Shown here: one piece after another, positions 9,049-17,444 of the stretch
Layout of the letters: each line of letters starts with the position of its first letter
Numbering within the stretch: the first letter of the stretch is position 1
Source of the DNA: Geothrix sp.
GTDB taxonomy: Bacteria > Acidobacteriota > Holophagae > Holophagales > Holophagaceae
NCBI GenBank assembly: GCA_019449415.1
Contig: JAGRPP010000021.1
Span: forward strand, 1-64,000
Reading direction: 5' to 3'
Length of the DNA: 64,000 bases
Translations under genes and position numbers: made by a program
Notes under the pieces: model-generated
Seen by the model: the letters and a program-made list of their open reading frames with translations, nothing else
The model's database searches: none
Told to the model about the DNA's origin: nothing

Positions 9049-9657
9049 TTAATTCACGACATGGATGTGGATTGGAAGAAATCCTCGCAGGAGGCGGGCG
9101 TTCTCCTCCGCCGCGGCGGGATCTGTGCCATCCGCACCGGGGTTGAGCAGCACGGCCTCGATGCGCCAGCCGCGGAGCATGAGGGCCTCGGCGGACAACA
9201 GCGTATGGTTCAGCGTGCCGAGGCCGCCCAGGGCCACCAGCACGCAGGGCACCTTCAGATCCGTGGCCCAGCCGAGGAAGTGGGTCTTCGGGGCGAGGGG
9301 CACCATGAGGCCACCGACGCCTTCCAGCAGCACGCGGCCTTCAGCAGGGCGCAGGCACCACCGGGCAGCGGCGTCGAGGTCGAGGACCCGGCCTTCGCGC
9401 TGGGCCGCGGCCAGTGGGGACAGGGGTTCCTTCAGCTGCACATGGTCTTCGGTGGTGATGCCCGGACCGCGCACGGCGGTGGCGTCGGCGTCGGGGTGGT
9501 CGGGCCCGTCCACGCCCGTCTGGAAGGGCTTGCGGTAGGTGACGGGGCCGCGGGCCGCCCAGGCCTGCGCGATGCGGGTGGAGACATGCGTCTTCCCCAC
9601 CCCGGTGCCGGTGCCGAGAACCCACAGGGGGTGGGGAAGGGAATCCAGATCGAGCAT
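9049..9657 (-). CDS. bioD: Dethiobiotin synthetase
   Basis: A 202-residue ATP-dependent carboxylase that closes the ureido ring of DAPA to make dethiobiotin, the penultimate step of biotin synthesis. The P-loop GTGTGVGKTHVS is at residues 15-26, followed by YRKPFQTGVDG, and VLLEGVGGLMVPL forms the second metal/substrate motif. The protein is slightly shorter than E. coli BioD (about 225 residues) and its C-terminus ends abruptly, but no core motif is missing. The next gene downstream is the Cache sensor, 36 bp away, then bioA. Confidence 0.94.
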   Translation of the reverse strand: MLDLDSLPHPLWVLGTGTGVGKTHVSTRIAQAWAARGPVTYRKPFQTGVDGPDHPDADATAVRGPGITTEDHVQLKEPLSPLAAAQREGRVLDLDAAARWCLRPAEGRVLLEGVGGLMVPLAPKTHFLGWATDLKVPCVLVALGGLGTLNHTLLSAEALMLRGWRIEAVLLNPGADGTDPAAAEENARLLRGFLPIHIHVVN

Positions 9658-9706
9658 GGCTTCAGGATCGCAGGAAGGGCCGACGGCCGCCGGGAGCGGG
9701 GCCGGG

Positions 9707-10330
9707 CTACTTCTTCAGCTGGCTGAGCTGCTGGCGGGCCTGGGCGGCCTGCTCGCTGTTCGGCGCGAGGACCAGCACCTTGTTCCAGGCCTTGGTGGCC
9801 TCGTCGGGCTTCTGCAGGTCGTGGGCGTAGACCACGCCCAGGTTGAAGAGGCTCTGGACATGGGTGGGATCCAGCTTGGCGGCCTTCTGGAAGTTGGCGA
9901 CGGCCTTGTCGAACTGGTTCAGCTGACGGTACATCACGCCCTGGTCGGTGAGGACATTGGGATCATCAGGCTTCAGGGCCAGGGCCTTGGCGTAGGCTTC
10001 CACGGATTTCTGCGGCTGGTGGGTGTCGAAGTAGTCGTTGCCCAGGCTCACCCAGGCATCGTGGTTCTTCGGGTCGGCGGCGACCATGGCCTGCAGGCGG
10101 GCCATCCGGTTCTGCGTCTCGGCGTTGGGCAGGACGGCGCCCGGCATGCCTCCGGGGGTTCCGGGGGCCACGGCGCCACCCAGGGAGGGGGCGGGCATGA
10201 TCGGAGCGGCGGCGGTGGGGGCGGCAACCACGGGGCCGGCCTCCCTCTGGCTGCTGGCACCGAAGAAGTAGCCCACGAGGGCTCCCGCGACGAGTCCTCC
10301 CGCCAAGGCGAACATGATGTTCCGGTTCAA
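9707..10330 (-). CDS. Membrane-anchored TPR protein
   Basis: A 207-residue protein with one N-terminal membrane helix (IMFALAGGLVAGALVGYFFG), a Pro/Ala/Gly linker of about 45 residues, and three to four TPR repeats, for example NHDAWVSLGNDYFDTHQPQK and THVQSLFNLGVVYAHDLQKP. It is expected to be a periplasm-facing or cytoplasmic scaffold on the inner membrane. The start is taken as TTG at 10330 because AGGAGG lies six bases upstream; the ATG at 10315 has no such site. It heads the minus-strand group leading into bioD, 49 bp downstream, but a role in biotin synthesis is not suggested by its sequence. Confidence 0.8.
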   Translation of the reverse strand: MNRNIMFALAGGLVAGALVGYFFGASSQREAGPVVAAPTAAAPIMPAPSLGGAVAPGTPGGMPGAVLPNAETQNRMARLQAMVAADPKNHDAWVSLGNDYFDTHQPQKSVEAYAKALALKPDDPNVLTDQGVMYRQLNQFDKAVANFQKAAKLDPTHVQSLFNLGVVYAHDLQKPDEATKAWNKVLVLAPNSEQAAQARQQLSQLKK

Positions 10331-10485
10331 GCCCCACCTCCTGATGACCCAGCGGTCCCCTGTTATTGTCCCACAGGTCATGCTCCGGGCCGGAAGGCCG
10401 ATGAAAAAAGGGCGCAGGACTCCCAAAAGGGGAGACACCCTGCGAGGATGATCCACCTCCCCCCGAAACGCACGCCGAGGTATTC

Positions 10486-13080
10486 GTGACCGAGCCCCGG
10501 GCTCCCATTGCAGGTCGATCGCGCGCGCTGATGGTGCTGCTGGCTGGCGTGGCCCTGTCGTTGGCGGGGTTCATCCTCGCCCGGGACGCCCGCCGTCGGC
10601 AGGTGGAAGCCGAATTCCAGGCCGCGGCCAGGGACCGGGCCGAGAGCGTGATCCAGGGGTTCCGCCATGGGCTGGAGGATGTCCTCGTCCTCCGGAGCTA
10701 CTTCGAATCCAGCGACCAGGTGACTCGGGAAGACTTCGACGCCTTCACCTCGCTCATGCTCTCCCTGCACCCCTACATCCAGGCGCTCCAGTGGCTGCCG
10801 GAAGTGAGCCCGCGGAACCGGGCCGCCCTTGAGGCGGAGGCCCGGCGCAAGTACCCCGGGTTCCGGTTCTTCGACCGGGACGCCGCGGGGCAGGAGACCA
10901 TCCTGCCGGCTGATGCCCGGTTCCACGGCGTCGCCTTCGTGAGCCCCTACAAAGGCAACGAGGTGACGCTGGGCTTTGCCGCCGAACAGCTGGCCACCCG
11001 GCAGCAGGCCCTGGAGCGGGCGCTGCGCACGGGCGAGCTCTCCGCCAGCGGGCGGATCCGGCTCATCCAGGAGCAGGGCAACCAGTCCGGGCTCCTGGTG
11101 ATGGCCCCGGTGCGCGGTTCCCAGGGCGCCTCCCGCGGTGTGGTGCAAGGCGTCTTCCGGGCCGGCGACCTGGTGCAGAAGTCCCTGGCCATCCTGGAGC
11201 CGCGCGGCGTGGAGCTGCGGCTGCTGGACGCCAGCGCCCCTCCCTCCGAATCCGTCCTGCACGCGGAGCCGTCCCCGCTCCCTCCCGAAGGGGCGGCCAG
11301 ACCCTCCCCGCTCCGGCTCACCCGCGAGTTTGAACTGGCGGGCCGGCGCTGGGCCGTGGTGGTGACGCCAGGGCCTGGGCACTATCTCCTCGTGGCCGGC
11401 TGGCGGGCCTGGGGCGTCCTCGCCGGAGGCTTCGCCTTCAGCCTCCTCCTGGCGGGCTATGTGCGGACGCTGCTGGCCGGCCAGGCTCAGATCCGGGCCC
11501 AGGTCGAAGCCCGCACCCATGAGCTGGCGGAAGAGGTGGAGAGCCACCGGAAGGATGCCCGGGCCCTGCGGGAGAGCGAGGCGCGGTTCCGGCAGCTGGT
11601 GGAGGTGATGGGCGAAGGCATGTGGGTGCTGGATCCCGAGGGGAACACCACCTTCGTCAATCGCCGCATGGCGGAGATGCTCGGGTACCCGCCGGCCGAG
11701 ATGATCGGACGGCCGCTGACCGATTTCGAGTTCGAGGACGACATGCCCGCTTCCCGGCGCAACATGGCCCAGCGCCGGGAGGGCATCAGCGCCCAGCACG
11801 ACTTCCGGTTCAAGCGGAAGGACGGCTCGGAAGTCTGGACCATCGTCACCGGCAATCCCGTCATGGACGATGAAGGCCGGGTCGTGAGCGTGCTCGGCAT
11901 GATCACGGACATCACCGAGCGGCGACGGGCGGAGCAGGCCCAGCTCCAGAGCCAGAAGCTCGAAAGCCTGGGCGTGCTGGCGGGTGGCATCGCCCACGAC
12001 TTCAACAACTTGCTGACGGCCATCCTCGGGAACATCAACCTGGCGCAGATGTGCATCCCGCGCCTGTCGCCCGCCCAGCTCTACCTGGAGAACCTGGAGA
12101 AGACCGTCCACCGCGCGACGAGCCTCACGCGGCAGATGCTGGCCTATTCGGGCAAGGGACGATTCGTCGTGGCTCCGCTGGATCTGAACCAGGCCGTGGA
12201 GGAGATGTCGCACCTGCTGGGGGTTTCTATCTCCAAGAAGGTGAGCCTCCGCTTCCAGCTTCAGTCGGGCCTGCCGGCCCTCATGGCCGAGGCCTCCCAG
12301 ATCCAGCAGGTGGTGATGAACCTGGTGACCAATGCCTCCGAGGCCATTGGCGACGCGGAAGGCATCGTCTCCATCCGAACAGGGCTCCAGGTCTTCTCCG
12401 AAGCGGACCTGACGCGGAACTTCCCCGGCCAGGACATCGCCCCGGGCGCCTTCCTCACGCTGGAGGTCGCCGATACCGGCCAGGGCATGACGCCCGAGGT
12501 CCAGGCGCGCATCTTTGAGCCCTTCTTCACCACGAAGTTCACGGGACGGGGCCTCGGCCTGTCGGCCATGCAGGGCATCATCCGGGGGCACAAGGGCGGT
12601 ATCCGGGTCTACAGTGAGCCCGGCAAGGGGACCACCTTCAAGGTGATCTTCCCGGCTGGAACCCGGGCTGTGGCCTTCGAGCCGGAAGAAATGGAAGTCG
12701 ATGCCTGGCGCGGATCGGGGACCGTTCTGGTCGTGGACGACGAGGACGGCGTGCGCACCGTCGCCGAGGCGCTGCTCCGCTCCATGGGCTTCGAGGTGAT
12801 CCTGGCCAAGGATGGGATGGAGGGCCTGGAGCGGTTCCGCAGTGCCGCCGGTGGTATCCGGGCGGTGCTCCTGGACCTCACCATGCCCCACATGGGAGGG
12901 GTCGAGACCTTCCGGGAACTGCGCCGCATTGACCCGGGCTGCCGGGTGGTGCTCACCAGCGGCTACAACGAGCAGGAGGCCATTCAGGATTTCCTGGGCA
13001 AGGGGCTGGTGGCCTTCGTCCAGAAGCCCTTCCAGAGCACCAGCCTGGCGCAGGCCATGAAGAAGGCCCTGGAGGGCTGA
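10486..13080 (+). CDS. CHASE-PAS hybrid histidine kinase with C-terminal receiver
   Basis: An 864-residue hybrid sensor kinase. A first membrane helix (residues 16-33) precedes a CHASE domain (about 50-250; EDVLVLRSYFESSDQVTRED is typical), then a second helix (LLVAGWRAWGVLAGGFAFSL), a coiled coil and a PAS domain (about 365-480). The kinase core has the H-box GGIAHDFNNLLTAIL with His504, N-box VMNLVTNASEAIGD and G-boxes DTGQGMTPE and GRGLGLSAMQG. A receiver domain closes the protein, with VVDDED, phospho-acceptor Asp797 in LLDLTMPHMGG, TSGYNE and VQKPF. No separate response regulator is adjacent, so phosphate may pass from Asp797 to a partner elsewhere. GTG start with GAGG upstream. CHASE domains sense small extracellular ligands; which one is unknown. 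Confidence 0.93.
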   Translation: MTEPRAPIAGRSRALMVLLAGVALSLAGFILARDARRRQVEAEFQAAARDRAESVIQGFRHGLEDVLVLRSYFESSDQVTREDFDAFTSLMLSLHPYIQALQWLPEVSPRNRAALEAEARRKYPGFRFFDRDAAGQETILPADARFHGVAFVSPYKGNEVTLGFAAEQLATRQQALERALRTGELSASGRIRLIQEQGNQSGLLVMAPVRGSQGASRGVVQGVFRAGDLVQKSLAILEPRGVELRLLDASAPPSESVLHAEPSPLPPEGAARPSPLRLTREFELAGRRWAVVVTPGPGHYLLVAGWRAWGVLAGGFAFSLLLAGYVRTLLAGQAQIRAQVEARTHELAEEVESHRKDARALRESEARFRQLVEVMGEGMWVLDPEGNTTFVNRRMAEMLGYPPAEMIGRPLTDFEFEDDMPASRRNMAQRREGISAQHDFRFKRKDGSEVWTIVTGNPVMDDEGRVVSVLGMITDITERRRAEQAQLQSQKLESLGVLAGGIAHDFNNLLTAILGNINLAQMCIPRLSPAQLYLENLEKTVHRATSLTRQMLAYSGKGRFVVAPLDLNQAVEEMSHLLGVSISKKVSLRFQLQSGLPALMAEASQIQQVVMNLVTNASEAIGDAEGIVSIRTGLQVFSEADLTRNFPGQDIAPGAFLTLEVADTGQGMTPEVQARIFEPFFTTKFTGRGLGLSAMQGIIRGHKGGIRVYSEPGKGTTFKVIFPAGTRAVAFEPEEMEVDAWRGSGTVLVVDDEDGVRTVAEALLRSMGFEVILAKDGMEGLERFRSAAGGIRAVLLDLTMPHMGGVETFRELRRIDPGCRVVLTSGYNEQEAIQDFLGKGLVAFVQKPFQSTSLAQAMKKALEG

Positions 13081-13081
13081 A

Positions 13082-14233
13082 TCAGACTTTCAAGGCTTCC
13101 CGCAGGGCCGCCAGGAGGGCTTCGATTTGGGCCGCCTCCAGGTGTGCGCCGGTGGTGAGCCTCAGCCGGGCCGACCCCTCGGGCACGGTGGGGGGCCTCA
13201 CGGCGCGCACATCGAAGCCGCGGGCCTGGAGGAGCGCGGCGAGGCGCACGGCCTCGGCATCGGGGCCGACGGGTACCGGAACGATGGCCGAGGGGTGAGA
13301 GGGCTGGTCCAGGCCCAACCTCAGGCGGTCTGCGAGGGCCAGAGCTTTCTCCCGGCGCCAGGATTCGGCTTGGGCGATCCGCACCGCCACTAGGGCCGCC
13401 CCGACCGAGGGCGGGGGCAGGGCCGTGGAGAAGATGAACCCCCGGGCGGTGTTCACCAGGTGGTCGCGCATCAGCTCCCCGCAGCAGATGAACGCGCCGA
13501 AGGAGCCCAGGGCCTTGCCCAGGGTGCCCATCACCAGGGGCACGCGGCCGTGGACGCCCTGCTGCTGCGCCAGCCCCGCGCCGCTGCTGCCGAGCAGGCC
13601 CGTGGCGTGGGCCTCGTCGATGAGGAGCAGGGCGCCGTGGCGCTCACAGAGCTCCACGAGGGGCGGCAGGTTCGCGGCATCGCCATCCATGCTGAAGAGG
13701 GCGTCCGTGGCCACCAGGGCCAGGGCGCCCGGGGAGGCTGCAGCCCGCCAGGCGGTGATCTGCCGCTCGAGGTCCGCCAGGTCCAGGTGCCGGTAGATGC
13801 CCAGGTGGGCCCCCCCGGCCCGGGCCAGCCGGCAGCCGTCCACCAGGGAAGCGTGGTTGAGGGCATCGGAGAAGACGGCATCCCCGGCGCCCACCAGGGC
13901 GGGGATGAGCGTGGCATTGGCCTGGAAGCCGGTGTTGAACAGCAGGCAGGTCTCCGTGCCCTTCCACTGGGCCAGGGCGCCTTCCAGCTCATCGTGCAAC
14001 GCCGTGTTCCCTCGCAGCAGACGCGCGGCCCCGGTGCCGGTGCCGAAGGCCCGGGCCGCCGAGGCGGCGGCTTCGGCGAGGCGGGCGTCCCGCCGAAGGC
14101 CCAGGTAATCGTTGGAACAGACATCGATCCCCGCGATGGACTGGGCGGCGGGCTGGATGGCCCGGTCCCGGCCCAGGGCCCGGCGGCGTCCGGCCTGCTG
14201 CTGAAGGCGTTGCTGCCAGGCGGGCGGGATCAC
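13082..14233 (-). CDS. bioF: 8-amino-7-oxononanoate synthase
   Basis: A 383-residue PLP enzyme that condenses pimeloyl-thioester with L-alanine to KAPA, the first step of the biotin ring pathway. It shows VCSNDYLGL at the start of the fold, GTGTGAARLLRGNTALHDEL, the PLP-binding LIDEAHATGLLG and the Schiff-base lysine in GTLGKALGSFGAF. The start is GTG at 14233 with GAGG five bases upstream. It lies tail to tail with the hybrid kinase gene, with one base between stop codons, and is separated from bioA and bioD by about 2.8 kb, so the biotin genes here are not one operon. Confidence 0.95.
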   Translation of the reverse strand: MIPPAWQQRLQQQAGRRRALGRDRAIQPAAQSIAGIDVCSNDYLGLRRDARLAEAAASAARAFGTGTGAARLLRGNTALHDELEGALAQWKGTETCLLFNTGFQANATLIPALVGAGDAVFSDALNHASLVDGCRLARAGGAHLGIYRHLDLADLERQITAWRAAASPGALALVATDALFSMDGDAANLPPLVELCERHGALLLIDEAHATGLLGSSGAGLAQQQGVHGRVPLVMGTLGKALGSFGAFICCGELMRDHLVNTARGFIFSTALPPPSVGAALVAVRIAQAESWRREKALALADRLRLGLDQPSHPSAIVPVPVGPDAEAVRLAALLQARGFDVRAVRPPTVPEGSARLRLTTGAHLEAAQIEALLAALREALKV

Positions 14234-14322
14234 GGAACCTCGGGGGCCTTCGGGGCAGGGTAAGGGTGGGGGAATGTTAGGATCTGAGAGGGATCCATCG
14301 CGGGTCCCCCTTGGAGCGTGGC

Positions 14323-15003
14323 ATGGATCAACAGCAGTCGTGGCAGGGGACTTCGGCCGGGGTGCAGCCCCGCATCGATTTTGTCCGAAGCGTCTACCTC
14401 TGGCTCATGGGCGGATTCGCGGTGGCGGCCTTGGGCGCCTTCAGCGCCCCCCTGGTGGCCACGGCCCTCGTGCCCGTGGCGGGTCGTTTCCTGGGCTGGG
14501 TGCTCTTCGGGATCCAGTTCGGAACGCTGCTGTTCGCCTCGTCGGTGAGCCGCCGCAAACCGTTGAATCGCCTGGCCTACGGCCTCTTCACCTTCGTCTC
14601 CGGCGTCATTGCGGGCATCGTGGCCCTGGTGATCGCCCAGGGGGCGGGCTTCATGCCAGTCTTCGGGGCCCTGGGCCTGACCGGCGTGGTGTTCCTGACC
14701 CTGACCGTCACGGCCTTCGTCTCGAAGAAGGACTTCAGCTTCCTGCGGAATTTCGTCATCGTCGGCATCGCCGTGATGTTCTTCGGCGGCTTGGCGGCGG
14801 CCATCTTCCACCTGGAGACCTTCAGCCTCATCATCTCCGGCGTGGCGGTCATCGCCTGCTCGGCGAAGCTGCTCTGGGACACCTCCGCCATGCTGCGCAC
14901 GGACGATCTGGGCGATCCCGCGGGCTTCGCCCTGGCCCTGTTCGTGAGCCTCTACAACATCCTCATCGCCCTGATGAACCTCCTCGGCGGTCGGCGCCGT
15001 TAG
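14323..15003 (+). CDS. Bax inhibitor-1 / YccA family membrane protein
   Basis: A 226-residue integral membrane protein with seven predicted helices and a short N-terminal cytoplasmic tail. The family pattern is clear: RVDFVRSVYLW-like opening (here IDFVRSVYLWLMGG), a central GLTGVVFLTLTVTAF helix, SFLRNFVIVGIAVMF, and the closing SLYNILIALMNLLG. Bacterial members (YccA, YetJ) modulate FtsH or leak calcium; function here is inferred only from family. The ATG at 14323 has GGAG seven bases upstream and is preferred over a TTG four codons earlier. Confidence 0.9.
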   Translation: MDQQQSWQGTSAGVQPRIDFVRSVYLWLMGGFAVAALGAFSAPLVATALVPVAGRFLGWVLFGIQFGTLLFASSVSRRKPLNRLAYGLFTFVSGVIAGIVALVIAQGAGFMPVFGALGLTGVVFLTLTVTAFVSKKDFSFLRNFVIVGIAVMFFGGLAAAIFHLETFSLIISGVAVIACSAKLLWDTSAMLRTDDLGDPAGFALALFVSLYNILIALMNLLGGRRR

Positions 15004-15029
15004 CGCCTTCCCGGCATCTAAGGAATCCC

Positions 15030-16082
15030 ATGCTCCGTGCCTCCCTGATCTCCCTGATCGCCCTCGGCGTCGTCGCCCAGGAGCCGGCCAAGGCCACGCC
15101 GAAACCCCTGCCCAAGTCGACGAAGGCCGTGGCCAAGGCCAAGCCTGCGGCCAAGGCCGCGTCCGCGCCGGCGACCTCGGCGGACAAGCCCGTGGTGCTG
15201 GCCCGCGTGGGCGGTGCCGCCATCACCGAGGCTGATTTCCAGTCGGCCTTCGCCCTCCTCGGCCAGCAGGAGCAGATGCAGGTCCTCATGGTCCAGGGCG
15301 GCAAGGAGGAGTTCGTCAAGCGGATGGCCGAGAGCAAGCTCCTGGCCGTGAAGGCGAAGCGCCTCGGGCTGGACAAGACACCGAGCTTCCAGCTGGCCCT
15401 CGAACGCGCCAAGGACGACCTGATGGCCCGGGAATTCCTGGCCAAGGAAGGGGACAGCCTCCAGAAGAAGCTGGCGGTGTCCGAGGCTGATGTGAAGGCC
15501 TACTACGAGGGCCACAAGGATCGCTTCAAGCAGCCCGAACTGGTCAGCGCCCGCCACATCCTGGTCTCCGTGAAGCAGGATCCCAAGGCCGAGGCCGGGC
15601 TGACGGACGACGAAGCCAAGGCCCGGATCGCCAAGATCCAGGAGGAGCTGAAGGGCGGCGCCAAGTTCGAGGATCTGGCCAAGAAGTACAGCGACGATCC
15701 CGGCAGCAAGGAGAACGGCGGGTTGTATGCCGATGCCGATCCCTCGGCCTGGGTGCCCGAGTTCGGCACTGCGGCCCGGACCCAGCCCCTGGGCGAAGTG
15801 GGCGCTCCCGTGAAGACCCAGTTCGGCTACCACTTGGTGAAGGTGGAGGAGCGCAAGCCCAGCCGCCAGGTGCCCTTAGAGGAGGCCAAGGCGGCCGCCG
15901 ACCAGGCCGCCCGGCGGGATCGGCAGGTGACGGTCTGGAACGAGCTGATGGATGGCCTCCGCAAGGAGATCCCCTTCGAGCTGCTCAAGCCCGCGCCCTC
16001 CGATGCGGCCCCCGCGCCGGCTGCGCCGAAGCCGGCGGAAGCCCCCAAGCCCGCCGAGACCCCCAAGGGAGGTGCCCAGTGA
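15030..16082 (+). CDS. Periplasmic peptidyl-prolyl isomerase, PpiC/SurA type
   Basis: A 350-residue exported foldase. A signal peptide (MLRASLISLIALGVVAQ) precedes an Ala/Lys/Pro-rich linker, an N-terminal SurA-like chaperone segment (about 50-150), and a parvulin domain from about residue 165: SARHILVSVKQDP, FEDLAKKYSDDPGSKENGG and PVKTQFGYHLVKVEE. The C-terminus is a Pro/Ala-rich tail. It catalyses cis-trans isomerisation of X-Pro bonds and probably escorts outer-membrane proteins. SD AAGGA lies six bases upstream. Its stop overlaps the start of the next foldase gene, so the two are co-translated. Confidence 0.92.
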   Translation: MLRASLISLIALGVVAQEPAKATPKPLPKSTKAVAKAKPAAKAASAPATSADKPVVLARVGGAAITEADFQSAFALLGQQEQMQVLMVQGGKEEFVKRMAESKLLAVKAKRLGLDKTPSFQLALERAKDDLMAREFLAKEGDSLQKKLAVSEADVKAYYEGHKDRFKQPELVSARHILVSVKQDPKAEAGLTDDEAKARIAKIQEELKGGAKFEDLAKKYSDDPGSKENGGLYADADPSAWVPEFGTAARTQPLGEVGAPVKTQFGYHLVKVEERKPSRQVPLEEAKAAADQAARRDRQVTVWNELMDGLRKEIPFELLKPAPSDAAPAPAAPKPAEAPKPAETPKGGAQ

Positions 16083-17065
16083 AGGCGCTGAATCCGATGC
16101 TCGCAGCGGCCCTCCTGGCGCCGATGGCGCTGACAGCCACCGATGTGCGCGAGGAGATCCTCGTCATCGTCAACAACCACATCATCACCCGCCGCTCCCT
16201 GACCCAGGCCGTGGAGCAGCAGCACGCGGCCCTCTACCGCCAGTTCTCCGGGAAGGAGCTGGACGAGAAGCTGAAGGACGCCCGGGAGAAGACCCTCCAG
16301 GGCCTCGTGGACGCCTTCCTGCTGGAGGACAAGGGTGCGGAGCTGGGCTCCCCCATCACGGACGACTATGTCCGGGCCAGCATCGATGGCATCAAGAAGG
16401 AGAACAACTTCGCCACGGATGCGGATCTGGAGCGGGCCCTGAAGGGCAGCCTGGGCATCGGCCTCCCCGAGTTCACCAAGCGGCAGAAGCAGCAGGCCAC
16501 CCAGCAGTTCGTGCTGCAGCGCGAGGTGTTCTCCAAGGTGGCCGTGGAGGACAACGAGCTGCGGGCCTACTACGAGGACCACAAGGACGAGTACCGCCTG
16601 CCCAGCCGGTTCCGCATCCGCGAACTGGTGCTGGCCAAGGGCGCGACGGCCGAGGAGCAGGCCGAGGCCCGCAAGAAGCTGGAATCCATCCAGGCAGAGC
16701 TGAAGGCGGGCAAGTCCTTCGAGGAGCTGGCCCGCGCCAACTCCACCAGCCCCAGCAAGGCCACGGGCGGGGACCTGGGCTGGATGAACAAGGGCTTCCT
16801 CCGCGCCAGCATCGAAGACGCCGCGGTCAAACTCAAGCCCGAGCAGGTCTCAGCGCCCATCGAGACCGACAAGGACCTCTACCTGATCCAGCTCGTTGCC
16901 CTCGAGGATGCGCCCGTGAAGGCCTTCGCCGAGGTCCGCGAGAAGATCGTGGAGAAGCTCCAGGAGCCCAAGGCCCAGAACGCCATCGAACAGTACCTGG
17001 CCGGGCTCAGGATGCGCGCGAACATCCGCTACCTGGTGCCCAAGGACCAGATTCTGAAAGGCTGA
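16079..17065 (+). CDS. SurA-like periplasmic chaperone with parvulin domain
   Basis: A 328-residue paralogue of the preceding foldase. It has an N-terminal export signal (MKALNPMLAAALLAPMALTA), a SurA-type chaperone module (NNHIITRRSLTQAVEQQHAA through YYEDHKDEYR) and one parvulin domain (RFRIRELVLAKG, FEELARANSTSPSKATGGD, SAPIETDKDLYLIQLVALED). In this domain the catalytic residues are less conserved than in the upstream protein, so chaperone activity may dominate. The start is GTG at 16079, in a GTGA overlap with the previous stop, with GGAGG upstream. The S4-domain gene follows 4 bp later. Confidence 0.9.
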   Translation: MKALNPMLAAALLAPMALTATDVREEILVIVNNHIITRRSLTQAVEQQHAALYRQFSGKELDEKLKDAREKTLQGLVDAFLLEDKGAELGSPITDDYVRASIDGIKKENNFATDADLERALKGSLGIGLPEFTKRQKQQATQQFVLQREVFSKVAVEDNELRAYYEDHKDEYRLPSRFRIRELVLAKGATAEEQAEARKKLESIQAELKAGKSFEELARANSTSPSKATGGDLGWMNKGFLRASIEDAAVKLKPEQVSAPIETDKDLYLIQLVALEDAPVKAFAEVREKIVEKLQEPKAQNAIEQYLAGLRMRANIRYLVPKDQILKG

Positions 17066-17069
17066 TCCA

Positions 17070-17393
17070 TTGCGACTCGATGCCTTCCTCAAGAAGAGCC
17101 TGCTCATCAAGCGGCGCGAGTTGGCCAACCAGCTCTGCGACGAGGGCATGGTGCGGGTGAACGGCACGCCCCGGAAGGCCAGCCACGAGCTGAAGGTGCA
17201 GGACGAACTGGAATTCCCGCTCTACAACCGCGTGCTGAAGGTGCGCGTCCTGGCGCTGCCGGAAGGCAATGTGCGGAAGGCCGACCAGTGGTCGCTCTTC
17301 GAGGTGCTGGAGGACAAGCGCCTGCCGTTGGACCTGGGTTACGGCGACGAGGACCCCTTCGCCCCGCCCCCGAAGGCGCCGCGCAATCATTGA
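17070..17393 (+). CDS. Small S4-domain RNA-binding protein (Hsp15/RqcP-like)
   Basis: A 107-residue protein made of a single S4 RNA-binding domain: RLDAFLKKSLLIKRRELANQ then MVRVNGTPRKASHEL, followed by a basic/aromatic tail. Size and architecture match Hsp15 and RqcP/YlmH-type proteins, which bind rRNA or stalled 50S subunits; which subgroup this belongs to is unsure. The start is TTG, right after the upstream stop, with a weak purine-rich site. It probably belongs to the foldase operon. Confidence 0.82.
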   Translation: MRLDAFLKKSLLIKRRELANQLCDEGMVRVNGTPRKASHELKVQDELEFPLYNRVLKVRVLALPEGNVRKADQWSLFEVLEDKRLPLDLGYGDEDPFAPPPKAPRNH

Positions 17394-17444
17394 CAGCCGC
17401 TGTCGCATCGACCCGCCGAGGCTGATGAGGCACATGGAGATCCG

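Noticed and set aside
10424..10438. CTCCC-AAAAG-GGGAG hairpin upstream of the hybrid kinase
   Set aside because: Only 5 bp of stem and no T-tract, between divergent genes where no terminator is needed.
10378..12891. 837-codon minus-strand open frame opposite the hybrid kinase
   Set aside because: The plus-strand kinase has every expected motif; the antisense frame has none.
14234..14322. BirA- or BioR-type operator upstream of bioF
   Set aside because: No TTGTAAACC-type or similar palindrome found; only a short GGATC/GATCC repeat.
14274..15029. Upstream extension of the first foldase gene
   Set aside because: The frame runs open through the BI-1 gene in another phase; the true start at 15030 has a Shine-Dalgarno and a signal peptide.
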